64,000 bases of DNA from Shewanella sp. UCD-KL12. Lineage in GTDB: Bacteria; Pseudomonadota; Gammaproteobacteria; Enterobacterales; Shewanellaceae. Where the stretch lies: contig NZ_MPHJ01000010.1 of assembly GCF_001957125.1 (NCBI RefSeq), positions 88,588 through 152,587 of the forward strand. The letters are read 5' to 3'. The notes beneath the pieces are model-generated. The model made no database searches and had not been told where the DNA came from. It saw only the letters and a list, made by a program, of their open reading frames with translations. Both the position numbers and the translations under genes were made by a program. This document shows, in pieces, positions 26,611 to 35,394 of this stretch (within the stretch, counting starts at the first letter, position 1; each line of letters starts with the position of its first letter).

Positions 26611-28014
26611 ATGAAACACACTCTGATCCCCTTTGCCCTCGCGCTAGCTGGTTTATCTCTACTCAGCAGCCCTGCGAATGCCGCCAATCAACATAAAGAT
26701 TATATTGAAGGCCCCTTCACCGAAGGGACTCAAGTGACCCAGCAATGCATCGAATGTCATGAAGATCATGCCATAGACTTTATGAAGTCGTCGCATTGGA
26801 CCTGGGAACTGGAACAAAAGCTTCCGGATCGTACGGTGAAACGTGGTAAGAAAAATAGTATCAATAACTTCTGTACCGCCATCTCAGGCAACGAGCCCAG
26901 ATGTACCAGTTGTCATGCCGGCTATGGCTGGAAAGACAATAACTTCGACTTTACCGATATGACTAAGGTCGATTGTCTGGTTTGTCACGACACCACAGGG
27001 ACTTATATTAAAGATCCCGTTGGCGCCGGTGAGCCTCTGGCTAAAGTCAACCTGGAGCGAGTCGCGCAAAATGTTGGCACTCCGGTACGTGATAACTGTG
27101 GTAGCTGTCACTTCTACGGTGGCGGTGGCGATGCGGTGAAGCATGGCGACCTGGACTCATCTATGTCCTACCCCGACAAGGCCACTGATGTGCATATGGA
27201 CACCGACGGCAATGACTTCCAATGCCAGGCCTGTCATACGACCGAGCAGCATCAGATCACGGGTAATGCCATGGGAGTCTCACCGGGTGGTCTGGATCAT
27301 ATCGGGTGTGAAAACTGTCACGACAACACTCCCCATAAAAACAAGCGCATCAACACTCACACGGCAACGGTTGCCTGTCAGACCTGTCATATCCCATTCT
27401 TTGCTAAGAATGAACCGACAAAGCTGAGTTGGGACTGGTCAACAGCAGGTGAAGATAGGCCTGAAACCAAGGACAAATACGGTAAGAAAACCTTCCAAAA
27501 GAAAAAAGGCAGTTTTGAGTGGGGCAAAATGGTTGAACCGACTTATGCCTGGTTCAATGGTCGCGCAGATGCCTACATGGCGGGCGATAAGATGGTGCCT
27601 AATCAAGTCACCAAGCTGACCTATCCTCTCGGTGATATTAACGATTCCAAGGCCAAGATTTACCCCTTCAAAGTCCATACTGGTAAGCAGATATATGACA
27701 AGAAACTCAATGTTTTCATCACAGCTAAGACATTCGGCATCGGTGGTTACTGGAGTGAATTTGATTGGGATCTCGCCGCAAAACTGGGCATGCAGGCCAA
27801 TGAAACTATGGTTGAAAAAGGGCTTGAATATAGCGGTGAATACGACTTTGCAGCAACTGAGATGTGGTGGCGCATCAACCACATGGTCTCGCCCAAAGAG
27901 GAGTCACTTAAATGCAACGACTGCCACAGCAAAGGCACCCGCATGAACTGGAAAACGCTCGGTTATGATGGCGATCCGATGAAAAATAAGCAGGGAGCTC
28001 GTCATGCTGACTAG
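26611..28014 (+). CDS. Octaheme tetrathionate reductase (OTR) type cytochrome
   Basis: This periplasmic multiheme enzyme reduces tetrathionate, and reduces nitrite and hydroxylamine in vitro, according to work on the S. oneidensis homolog. The 467-residue protein has eight CxxCH sites in order: CIECH, CTSCH, CLVCH, CGSCH, CQACH, CENCH, CQTCH and CNDCH. A signal peptide (MKHTLIPFALALAGLSLLSS) ends near NA|ANQH. The segment EPRCTSCHAGYGW and SWDWSTAGEDRPET are strongly conserved in the family. It is downstream of the cytochrome and porin genes on the same strand and may act with them. A strong terminator follows. Confidence 0.92.
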   Translation: MKHTLIPFALALAGLSLLSSPANAANQHKDYIEGPFTEGTQVTQQCIECHEDHAIDFMKSSHWTWELEQKLPDRTVKRGKKNSINNFCTAISGNEPRCTSCHAGYGWKDNNFDFTDMTKVDCLVCHDTTGTYIKDPVGAGEPLAKVNLERVAQNVGTPVRDNCGSCHFYGGGGDAVKHGDLDSSMSYPDKATDVHMDTDGNDFQCQACHTTEQHQITGNAMGVSPGGLDHIGCENCHDNTPHKNKRINTHTATVACQTCHIPFFAKNEPTKLSWDWSTAGEDRPETKDKYGKKTFQKKKGSFEWGKMVEPTYAWFNGRADAYMAGDKMVPNQVTKLTYPLGDINDSKAKIYPFKVHTGKQIYDKKLNVFITAKTFGIGGYWSEFDWDLAAKLGMQANETMVEKGLEYSGEYDFAATEMWWRINHMVSPKEESLKCNDCHSKGTRMNWKTLGYDGDPMKNKQGARHAD

Positions 28015-28058
28015 CTTCAACTAGGTACGCACTCCCCCCCCCAAGAGGGTGCACTTTT

Positions 28059-28096
28059 GTCAACCACTCACCATCCTTAGGGTGGTTGACCTTTTT
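28059..28096 (+). terminator. Intrinsic terminator of the octaheme operon
   Basis: GTCAACCAC (28059-28067) pairs with GTGGTTGAC (28082-28090), followed by CTTTTTAT. It lies 45 bases after the stop codon. Confidence 0.9.
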
Positions 28097-28331
28097 ATCC
28101 CATGCACCTATCTGCAACGGCACAAATTGAACCTTAACCCGTCAGGCTAAGCATATTTAGTATTCCCTGATAAATGCCCATTTAGATACAGGTCACCATA
28201 CTATATGGCCACTTTGTCCCACCTTACTGTTTATAACCACCATAATTGCTCCCTAAGTACCTAAAATGTGATAGTGAAAATTGGCACTATAATTGTAAAG
28301 AATAAGATGTTCTTTTCTCACGGCAAGCTAT

Positions 28332-29489
28332 ATGACATGCAAAAGCACATTTCTTAACAGATGTGATCAATACTCAGGTGAACTCAGTGGAGCCTTCGCC
28401 GATCTTGGGACATTTTTACCACTTGTCCTAGGCCTTATTGCCCTTAACCATTTTTCTCCTCAGGGGATATTTATGGGTTTTGGGCTGTTTGCGCTATTTA
28501 CCGCTTTTTACTACAGACGCCCTATCCCAGTTCAACCTATGAAGGTGATTGCCGCCTTAGTGATCGCTCAAGGCTTAACTCCCGGCATGTTACAAGCCAG
28601 CGGCATGATGATGGGCGTTATATTATTAGTGCTCGCTTTTAGTGGGGCTATCACTTGGATGGCAAAGCAGCTTTCTCCCGCGATCAGTATTGGTATCCAA
28701 CTTGCTATTGGACTGCAACTTATCTGGATGGGTGGCCAGATGATGGGAGAGACTTGGTTTATCGGAGCTGCAGCCTTTGCCATGCTGTTTGCCAGCCGCT
28801 TCCTGCCACTACGCTACCTTGCTATGCCTTTAGTGCTCGGATTGGGCATGATATGGCAATATAACAGTGGTATGGCACCTAGCTTTAATCTCAATGTCGA
28901 CACCAGCTGGCAGCTAAGCTGGCCTAGCTTTAATGAGTGGACTTCAGCAGCTGGACTATTGGTATTGCCGCAACTAGCACTAACGCTCACCAATGCGGTT
29001 ATCGCTACCACGGCAATGGCAAAGGATAAGTTTCCTGCCGATATGGTCAATGGTAAAGAGAACTTCACTCCCAAACGCCTTGCCACCAGCTCAGGTTTAA
29101 TGAACCTAGTGTTAGCCCCTTTCGGTGCCACCGCTATGTGCCACGGTGCAGGCGGCCTTGCTGTGCAGCATCACTTCGGCGCCAGAACTTGGCTGGCCCC
29201 AACGATATTTGGCAGCACTTGCCTGCTTATCGCCCTCACCTGGGGAGAAGGCATTGCGACCATATTGTCACTGATTCCACTAGCAGTCTTAGGCAGTCTA
29301 TTAGCCATAGCGGGCTTACAGCTTGCCTGGTCAAAACGCTTTATCGATGGCCGCCCCTTCTGTATCTTCGTCATCCTCTCAACCGCTGCAATCTGTTTAC
29401 TAGTCAATACCGCCGCAGGATTAGCCGCCGGCTTTATTTTAGAGACAGGCCGTCGACAGTGGAGAGTGTTCAACGATTTGAGACACTAG
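28332..29489 (+). CDS. MOT1-type molybdate/sulfate transporter
   Basis: This 385-residue polytopic protein belongs to the putative sulfate/molybdate transporter (MOT1) family. The signature ELSGAFADLGTFLPLVLGL lies near residue 17, then YYRRPIPVQPMKVIAAL (about residue 58) with the conserved Gln-Pro-Met-Lys. A second GATAMCHGAGGLAVQHHFG block lies at about residue 268. About ten membrane spans. It probably feeds molybdate to molybdopterin enzymes such as phsA, 11 kb away. Substrate specificity between sulfate and molybdate is unproven. Confidence 0.85.
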   Translation: MTCKSTFLNRCDQYSGELSGAFADLGTFLPLVLGLIALNHFSPQGIFMGFGLFALFTAFYYRRPIPVQPMKVIAALVIAQGLTPGMLQASGMMMGVILLVLAFSGAITWMAKQLSPAISIGIQLAIGLQLIWMGGQMMGETWFIGAAAFAMLFASRFLPLRYLAMPLVLGLGMIWQYNSGMAPSFNLNVDTSWQLSWPSFNEWTSAAGLLVLPQLALTLTNAVIATTAMAKDKFPADMVNGKENFTPKRLATSSGLMNLVLAPFGATAMCHGAGGLAVQHHFGARTWLAPTIFGSTCLLIALTWGEGIATILSLIPLAVLGSLLAIAGLQLAWSKRFIDGRPFCIFVILSTAAICLLVNTAAGLAAGFILETGRRQWRVFNDLRH

Positions 29490-29509
29490 TTTGAGACATT
29501 TGAATTGGC

Positions 29510-29565
29510 TTATCTGACTTTCAGGCTTATCTCATTACCCAGATAAGTCTGAACTTGTCAGATAA
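29510..29565. repeat. Nested inverted repeats after the transporter gene
   Basis: TTATCTGAC (29510-29518) pairs with GTCAGATAA (29557-29565), and inside it CTTATCT (29526-29532) pairs with AGATAAG (29541-29547). The structure may terminate transcription of the transporter gene, although no T-run follows. Confidence 0.55.
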
Positions 29566-29795
29566 CAAGTTTGAAATACTTTTTGGTGGGTTTCATTTTA
29601 CAGGGTTGATATTGTGCAGGTAATTTAAAGGTCGCACCTTCACAGTAACCTAACGCCTGCCCGGCGAGGGTAGTGCACTCTTGTTTTGATAAAGTTCTGC
29701 TACACGCCGCCTGTTGATTTCATAAGAGTCGTCCCTATAGCCTCTACGGCAGCATCCTTGCTGCCGAAGGTCACAGCCCCGTTCACACCAGATGA
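29554..29795. repeat. Dispersed repeat R2, copy a (longest)
   Basis: The left half (CTTGTCAGATAAC ... GGTGGGTTTCAT ... CCTAACGCC ... GTGCACTCTTGTTTTG) matches copy b at 30422. The right half (CTACACGCCGCCTGTTG ... AAGAGTCGTCCCTATAG ... CTGCCGAAGG) matches copy c at 60206. No coding function is evident. It is in the 386-base gap between the transporter and the next gene. Confidence 0.8.
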
Positions 29796-29875
29796 TGTTA
29801 CAAGCAAGCGAGTTTCTATTTACGCCTTCAAGATCTTAAAAAACAAATTGCTACAACCTCTTTCTTTAACTACTT

Positions 29876-30316
29876 CTAGCGGACCCACTTGGCTATATCT
29901 CTGGCACTTTTAAATGCAAAGTCTCTTTTAATTAGGCTACCGGCTGAGTCAAAAAGTAACAGTTCTGCCTGTCTGGCTCTGTGCTTAGCGATCAGCTTGT
30001 CGCCATCTGGCGTACCAATTTGAGCAATAAGAAAGAACATCTGCTCTTCACCACCACTATTCATAGAGGCACGCACTTCATTCATCTGCTCAGTCTGGCT
30101 ACCGCTTACTGCAAGGTTTGGATCATAGACAAATACTAAAGCAGGTTTACCCGTACCTATCTGCTCATGGGTCGATTTAAACCCTTTCGGCATCACAGTT
30201 AACAGCATAGCTACGACTATCACGATTGAAGTGATAACACCGATTGCAACCCAAGGCATACGGCGAGTCGAGGTAGCAGCAGTCTTTAGATCTGGCTTGG
30301 CGCTAGGTGTAGTCAT
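29876..30316 (-). CDS. Hypothetical membrane-anchored thioredoxin-fold-like protein
   Basis: The 146-residue protein has one N-terminal membrane span (about residues 21-42, WVAIGVITSIVIVVAML) and a periplasmic domain. The domain starts with KPALVFVYDPNLAVSGSQTE, given by its key part ALVFVYDP, reminiscent of the first strand of a thioredoxin-like fold. It ends with ELLLFDSAGSLIKRDFAF. There is no cysteine at all, so it is not an active redox protein. It is flanked on both sides by copies of repeat R2. I do not recognise a specific family. Confidence 0.5.
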   Translation of the reverse strand: MTTPSAKPDLKTAATSTRRMPWVAIGVITSIVIVVAMLLTVMPKGFKSTHEQIGTGKPALVFVYDPNLAVSGSQTEQMNEVRASMNSGGEEQMFFLIAQIGTPDGDKLIAKHRARQAELLLFDSAGSLIKRDFAFKSARDIAKWVR

Positions 30317-30421
30317 GATAACAAGTCCCTCTTTTAACTTTTGAAAGATACAATAATGTCACTAATTGTAATAAACGTATCTGAGCCAGAGATTAAAATC
30401 TCTCCCAAGGTTGGGGGATTA

Positions 30422-30566
30422 CCTTGTCAGATAACATGGCAGAAGTATCTTTTTGGTGGGTTCATTGGGCGGTTTTGATATTGGGTAGGCTATTTGAAGG
30501 TCGTACCTTCACAGCAACCTAACGCCTATCCGGCGAGGAATGTGCACTCTTGTTTTGAGAAAGTTT
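30422..30566. repeat. Dispersed repeat R2, copy b
   Basis: This shares CTTGTCAGATAAC, TTTTTGGTGGG, GATATTG, AAGGTCG(C/T)ACCTTCACAG, CCTAACGCC and GTGCACTCTTGTTTTGA with copy a, in the same orientation, and lacks the right half. It lies in the 445-base gap upstream of the R2-flanked gene. The remainder of that gap, to 30761, shows nothing else. Confidence 0.8.
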
Positions 30567-30761
30567 TTCGTCAGATTAAGAAGTCGGAGATAAGTAGCCA
30601 AGAGGTTGACCTGCTAACCGCAAAACATAAATTATGAATCGTTAGTTTATCAATTAGAGGGTGTTTTGCGTTTAAATGGAGTACCTGAAAAGTTTAATTT
30701 TTAACGTTTTCATATACCCATAAAAGTATAACGCCTCAAAAGATAAGAGGCGTTTTTAACT

Positions 30762-31559
30762 TTAGAACTGATAGTTAACTTCTATTCGATGATCACCATT
30801 TTCAAAGCTAAGGTTTTCATTCCAATTAGCGAAGTATCGTATCGTAGTACGGGGATTCAGTTGGTAACTGAGTGCCGCTTCATGCAGCAACACGCTATCT
30901 TCGCCTTGCAGCCCATGCTGCTTAAAAGTGTCTGACCCTGATATGGTCCCCATGTACATTGGGTTATAGTTAAGCCAGATTTTATCACTGAGTTCGACTT
31001 TTCCGTATAATCCGGCAACGTAGAATGTGCCGTGTAAATCCCAGCGGTCTTGTGCTTGCGCTGCACCGGTATTGTTGCTATCAAAAGACTCGCCAAATGC
31101 AACACCTAGACCCGCCAACGGGTATAAGCTAACGGGACCCATCTTAGGAAGCGCTTGAATGAAGCTATACGATGCACTGCCTTGCGTACCTTGGGTCGGT
31201 GTGAAACCAAAGTTGACATCAACCTGGCTGCCACGGCCGTTAGTCAGGTCAACACTGTAGTTACGAAAGCGCAGCGAGTCGATGCTGTCTGTTCCTTCTC
31301 GGTTTTTCCAGCCAATGGCATCTCCGGCAAAGCCCTTCACTTCTAATACATTCATTCCCATCGTTGTATCAGAACCTGTGTCGTAGGTTTGACCCACTTT
31401 TAAATTAAGTCCCTTATCGGTATAGCCAAGCCCTGCTTGGGTGTAAACCGCGAGAGGATCGGACATATCTTGCAGTTCAACTTCTTCGGCAATAGCGTGA
31501 GTACTCAAGGCAAAAGTAATGGCTAAGCTAAGTGAAGTTAATGCAGTTGAGTTTTTCAT
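30762..31559 (-). CDS. Predicted outer-membrane beta-barrel protein
   Basis: This 265-residue exported protein has the signal peptide MKNSTALTSLSLAITFALSTHAIA. Glycine and aromatic-rich amphipathic strands follow (TQAGLGYTDKGLNLKVG, YPLAGLGVAFG, GTFYVAGLYGKVEL). It ends with the barrel-type RIEVNYQF. I do not recognise a named family. The gene is preceded by the shared 54-bp element (31616-31669). It is downstream of a lysR gene, on the same strand but separated by 200 bases, and is probably a target of that regulator or of its paralog. Confidence 0.65.
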   Translation of the reverse strand: MKNSTALTSLSLAITFALSTHAIAEEVELQDMSDPLAVYTQAGLGYTDKGLNLKVGQTYDTGSDTTMGMNVLEVKGFAGDAIGWKNREGTDSIDSLRFRNYSVDLTNGRGSQVDVNFGFTPTQGTQGSASYSFIQALPKMGPVSLYPLAGLGVAFGESFDSNNTGAAQAQDRWDLHGTFYVAGLYGKVELSDKIWLNYNPMYMGTISGSDTFKQHGLQGEDSVLLHEAALSYQLNPRTTIRYFANWNENLSFENGDHRIEVNYQF

Positions 31560-31615
31560 AATCAGTACCTAATTAATCTTGTTGTAATAAGTTGCTGACT
31601 ATTTTGAAGGCTAAT

Positions 31616-31669
31616 ATTGACTTGATAAATAGCTGCATAAGACTTAGTTCAAGTCTATTTTGAACTTGA
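31616..31669 (-). promoter_or_regulatory. Shared 54-bp operator-like element, copy A
   Basis: This element lies 57-110 bases upstream of the barrel-protein ATG. On the plus strand it contains the GACT-N7-AGTC dyad (31641-31655) and flanking ACTTG/ACTT half-sites. Twenty-two of 54 columns are identical among copies A-D. Confidence 0.8.
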
Positions 31670-31759
31670 CTGGGTATAGAACGGATATAAATGGCTAAAG
31701 GAGTAGAGCGACTTAGTCTAAGAGGTGGCCTAGTCTAAGGGTTAGCTTAAAAGCTGTGG

Positions 31760-32686
31760 TTAAAACTCAAAAGGAGGAAAGTGAGTTGCTGTTTCGTCTA
31801 GTATTTTCTTTAGCCATTTAGTCAGTGGTTTATTGCGATTTTTTCTTGCATAGGTGCAGACTATATGCGAATCAGGTAATCGTTTTGAATTAACTTTAAA
31901 TTTGATCGGGCGTAGGTTAGTTGATGGATAAAGAGCAATATCTATCGTGCTCAGTAGTAGCATATTTTGTGATTCAGCAACTTGCATACCAAGGTTTAAA
32001 CTGTCTGTTTGACAGCCCACGCTTGCTTTTACTCCCATTTCTTCAAGAACTGAATCTACGTATATGTTTTTTTCATCAATATTGGGGATGACAATGGAAA
32101 CGAAGTGATATTGCTCTAATGCCTTGTGGGTGACTTGTTCTAATTGATGTAGTGGGTGATCTTTATGAGCAAAGATAGCAAATACGTCATCAACAATTTT
32201 TTCTTGATAAATAGAGTTGGGTAAAGTGGCACTATAGTAGTTGACGCCAATTGCTGCACGATTATCTAACAATTGCTCCACAGAGCTTTGATCCCAGCCT
32301 TTGATGCACCAAGTCGCTTTTGGCGCATCGCGGTTAAGTAGTTCAAATATTTTGTTGCCATAGATAAGTTGCGATTGATGATTCAGATAAATCACATAGC
32401 GCCCGGTTAGCTGTGATGGATTAAACTCGCTATTGGTTGCGACGATATCATCAATGCTATTGAGCAGACTCGGCAGTTTTTCTACTAATGCTTCGGTAAA
32501 TGATGTGGGTGAGAGTTGGTTACCAGTGCGAATAAACAATGGCTCGTTAAATGATTGCCGGCACTTAGCCAGATTCCGAGCCACCGCTGACTGGGATATA
32601 TCCAGTTGTTCGGCAGTCACATAGGTATTACGTGTATTGTAGAGGTTGAGTAAGACCTTAAGTGCTTTAAAATCTAAGTTATCCAT
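31760..32686 (-). CDS. LysR-family regulator, paralog 1 of the envelope island
   Basis: This 308-residue regulator starts MDNLDFKALKVLLNLYNTRNT, with helix-turn-helix residues VTAEQLDISQSAVARNLAKCR. I chose ATG 32686 because GGGAGCGAA precedes it. It is paralogous to the regulator at 35910-36851: both have LYNTRNTY/LYQTKNTY, QSFNEPLFIRTG/QSLNDPLFICQG and the conserved spacing. It is a strong candidate for binding the 54-bp element. Its own upstream region lacks that element. Confidence 0.85.
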   Translation of the reverse strand: MDNLDFKALKVLLNLYNTRNTYVTAEQLDISQSAVARNLAKCRQSFNEPLFIRTGNQLSPTSFTEALVEKLPSLLNSIDDIVATNSEFNPSQLTGRYVIYLNHQSQLIYGNKIFELLNRDAPKATWCIKGWDQSSVEQLLDNRAAIGVNYYSATLPNSIYQEKIVDDVFAIFAHKDHPLHQLEQVTHKALEQYHFVSIVIPNIDEKNIYVDSVLEEMGVKASVGCQTDSLNLGMQVAESQNMLLLSTIDIALYPSTNLRPIKFKVNSKRLPDSHIVCTYARKNRNKPLTKWLKKILDETATHFPPFEF

Positions 32687-32837
32687 TTCGCTCCCAAACA
32701 CAGGCGGAAGAAGTCGCTGGTTGTCTTGACTATTACTTAGGCCAGATTACCAGAAACCGAGCGCGAATTGAAAATATAACGCAAGCAAACAAGCTAAGCA
32801 GAGCGCTTAGCTTGTTCTCAAGTTAGCTAGATCTCAC

Positions 32838-33890
32838 TTATTTGGCAATAATTGGCGGTAGCAGGTATTCGCCGTCTCGAACGCTTTGATCTGGCTCATA
32901 TACACGCATTAAGATATTCCACCCTTCAGTGGTGTCCAAGCGGTTGTCGATATCGCCACAAACCTCAGCACTACCGTAGTGCATGGTGACTGAGCCATCT
33001 TGGTTCTGTTTCGCCACACGGCTGTTGATGTTATTGTCATCTGAGAACATATAGCCTTGGTCGTTGTAAACGGTAATTGACCAAAACGCTGTGTTTTCAG
33101 GCTCTTGATAGGTTGAGCTGTAACAGATGTCAGTACCTAGTTCTGGTGCTTGAGCAATGTAGACGGTTTCAGAGCTTGGGAACAACCCCCAAGATGTCGC
33201 TACTGCCATGTTATGCCCTTTATATCGGTCAACTTCACCGCGCGCACCTTGCCAGTCGTTTGGATATTGAGTAATGCTGTCGCGCATCTCGACCTCATAC
33301 TGCGATCGCAGCTCAATCATCTGCTCCCAGTCCCAGTTGACCATCGGCTTAGGCTGCATGTTGCCTGATTCAATTTTTATCTGGTTTAGAATATTTGATG
33401 CAATAGCGACATCAGCATCATCTTTTGCATCAAAGACCTGAACGCGTGGGATCACAGCAATCCAGCGTGTATCTTCTTGTTTGTCGAAGTGATGTGTGGT
33501 GCCAGATCCTTTTAGGATGTGCAGCGTTTTGTGCTCATTATCTAAAATGTATACAGAAGCGTAGCGGTCATCGGCATGCTCTGGGATTGTAATGGTGTAG
33601 CCTTTGCTGGTATCAACTTGAATACCGGCATATAAGGTGTCGCGATTCATTCTTGGTACAGGTTGACGATCAGTTGGGGTCACCTCATTGAAAACCATGC
33701 CTACATTCAGGCCACCTTCATCAAAAAAGCGGTAAAGGCGAGCATCCATTTCAGCTTCCACAAAGTTATTTACAGTGACTGCTTTGGTGTCGTTTGCAGG
33801 CGCATTTGGAGCTTCTGATGCGATGGCTGTAGTGCTCATTCCAAGTGCAACAGCGATGGCTAAAGAACTTAATGTGTTAGTTTTTTTCAT
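32838..33890 (-). CDS. Secreted DUF1254/DUF1214 domain protein
   Basis: The 350-residue exported protein (signal peptide MKKTNTLSSLAIAVALGMSTTAIA) has the DUF1254 N-terminal region with MNRDTLYAGIQVDTSKGYTI (key part NRDTLYAGIQVD) and the DUF1214 C-terminal region with AFWSITVYNDQGYMFSDD (key part FWSITVYN). These linked domains are common in bacterial secreted proteins whose function is unknown. The gene carries element B in its promoter region. It is not in an obvious operon with its neighbours. Confidence 0.8.
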   Translation of the reverse strand: MKKTNTLSSLAIAVALGMSTTAIASEAPNAPANDTKAVTVNNFVEAEMDARLYRFFDEGGLNVGMVFNEVTPTDRQPVPRMNRDTLYAGIQVDTSKGYTITIPEHADDRYASVYILDNEHKTLHILKGSGTTHHFDKQEDTRWIAVIPRVQVFDAKDDADVAIASNILNQIKIESGNMQPKPMVNWDWEQMIELRSQYEVEMRDSITQYPNDWQGARGEVDRYKGHNMAVATSWGLFPSSETVYIAQAPELGTDICYSSTYQEPENTAFWSITVYNDQGYMFSDDNNINSRVAKQNQDGSVTMHYGSAEVCGDIDNRLDTTEGWNILMRVYEPDQSVRDGEYLLPPIIAK

Positions 33891-33952
33891 GATGTTTACC
33901 TCAAAAGTTGTTAGTGGTTATGTTTAAATCTGGTGCTATTATTACAACTGAA

Positions 33953-34006
33953 ATCGACTTGATTAATAGCTTAAACCGACTAACATTGAGTCGGATTAGT
34001 ACTTGA
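33953..34006 (-). promoter_or_regulatory. Shared 54-bp operator-like element, copy B
   Basis: This copy lies 63-116 bases upstream of the DUF1254 gene. It holds the dyad CCGACT-N7-AGTCGG (33977-33995), the longest perfect arm among the four copies. An AATAAT -10-like box follows on the minus strand. Confidence 0.8.
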
Positions 34007-34031
34007 GATTAGACTTGTGCTTATGGCTCAG

Positions 34032-34061
34032 GTTTTAGTTTTAGTTTTAGTTTTAGTTTTA
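34032..34061. repeat. Five perfect GTTTTA hexanucleotide repeats
   Basis: GTTTTA is repeated exactly five times and then degrades to GTATTG. It is just upstream of element B relative to the DUF1254 gene and may vary in number. Confidence 0.85.
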
Positions 34062-34362
34062 GTATTGGGGTTGAACTAGGGCTTGAGATGTCAAACTTGA
34101 GCTTGGACTTGAATTAGCACCTAGGCTTAAAAGCGCAACAATGGCCACAATTTGTTTATTTAGGGAAAGTCAGTCACTGGGGAGCGAAGCGCTTGGTGCT
34201 TAGCGGGGGTTACTGTTAACTGGTCACAGCTTGTTTGAAAGTGATGCAGGGGGCAAAGGGGATAGCTTGCCGCCCATTTAACATGTGCAAAAACCGCCTT
34301 ACTCCCATCAGTGAAATAAAGCTGAGAATAAAGCGATCCATCAAGATGATTAGCGTGCGTAA

Positions 34363-35394
34363 TTACAGCGCTTGTAGGTAAGATTTCACTGCAGTAATTC
34401 TCACGGTCGCAGCACCAATAATGTCTATAAAGCCAAGTAACGGTGTTGGCTTGTCAGCACTAATCCAGGCTGAGCCAGTGGCTCCAATAGGCAGCCTTGC
34501 CATCGTCTCGGCATCTATTTCTAGAATCACAGTTCTGCCAACGGGTGCCGAGCCTCGCTGTATATGCTGAGAAACAAATTGCTCCTGAGGTAATAAGCTT
34601 CCTTGTGCCTCACCGGTCGCTTTAACAATGCTGTGCACTTTAGCGCGAAAAATCTCGCCGGGATGGCTGTGAACAAAAAATTCACTGAACTGTCCTGGCT
34701 GGATGTTTCGATAAGCTTGATCTGGGATCCGCATCTCAACAAACTTTTTGCTTGTGTCCCAAAGGTGCAATGAACCAACACGCGAGCCATCGGCGATAAA
34801 CACATGAGTCACCATGCCATCAAATGGGGCGGTAACTGTTAAACGCTCAAGCTCAAACTCAAAATTAACCCGCTGCGCTTCTAAGCTTAGCTTCTCTGCA
34901 TCAAAAACAGCGAGGTCAGCTTTAAGTTTTACAACAAGATCTGCAGCTTGCTCTTTCTCTTTTAAAGAGACATGTTGCTGCAACCCTTGGTGGCGCAGAT
35001 GATCGCGCTTAGCCTGAGATAGTGTGACCTGTAAGGCCGCTTGTTGGCGTTGCACTTTCACTCGCTTAGCATCTAACTCTGCAATTTTAGCGGTCAAATT
35101 ATCATCTTTGAGTACATACAGTACATCACCTTTAGTGAACGCTTGGTTATGATCGACATAGACTCTATCAATATGCTGCCCAAGTGCTGGTGAGAGCACC
35201 GCATGGGGGGCTTTTACCGTGGTTGAGTTAGTCAAATCGGCCGGTGAATAAAACCGGTGACCGAAAAACAGTGACAACGCCAGTAATACACCAATAAAAG
35301 TAGTGATAAAGTAATTTTTTGGCGTTCGGTTAAGTACCTTAAATTTAAACAATAACCATACGATAAGAATGTAAGGTAGCATTATCTCTTTCAT
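34363..35394 (-). CDS. HlyD-family membrane fusion protein (YiaV/EmrA-like)
   Basis: This is a 343-residue inner-membrane adaptor. After a short cytoplasmic start and one membrane span it has the biotinyl-lipoyl-like domain VLSPALGQHIDRVYVDHNQAFTKGDVLYVL (key part VDHNQAFTKGDVLY), then a coiled-coil hairpin (LDAKRVKVQRQQAALQVTL) and a barrel domain at VTAPFDGMVTHVFI. I chose ATG 35394, because AAGGGAAC precedes it and it overlaps the preceding stop by one base (TAATG), so it is translationally coupled to the DUF3302 gene. The pair resembles E. coli yiaVW. There is no transporter partner in view. Confidence 0.8.
   Translation of the reverse strand: MKEIMLPYILIVWLLFKFKVLNRTPKNYFITTFIGVLLALSLFFGHRFYSPADLTNSTTVKAPHAVLSPALGQHIDRVYVDHNQAFTKGDVLYVLKDDNLTAKIAELDAKRVKVQRQQAALQVTLSQAKRDHLRHQGLQQHVSLKEKEQAADLVVKLKADLAVFDAEKLSLEAQRVNFEFELERLTVTAPFDGMVTHVFIADGSRVGSLHLWDTSKKFVEMRIPDQAYRNIQPGQFSEFFVHSHPGEIFRAKVHSIVKATGEAQGSLLPQEQFVSQHIQRGSAPVGRTVILEIDAETMARLPIGATGSAWISADKPTPLLGFIDIIGAATVRITAVKSYLQAL

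Larger units (their letters stand above)
33891..34362. other. Intergenic region with element B and a hexanucleotide repeat
   Basis: This 472-base gap holds element B (33953-34006), the GTTTTA run (34032-34061) and, further on, repetitive CTTGAG/TTGGAC-type sequence near 34076-34125. No gene is seen. Confidence 0.6.
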
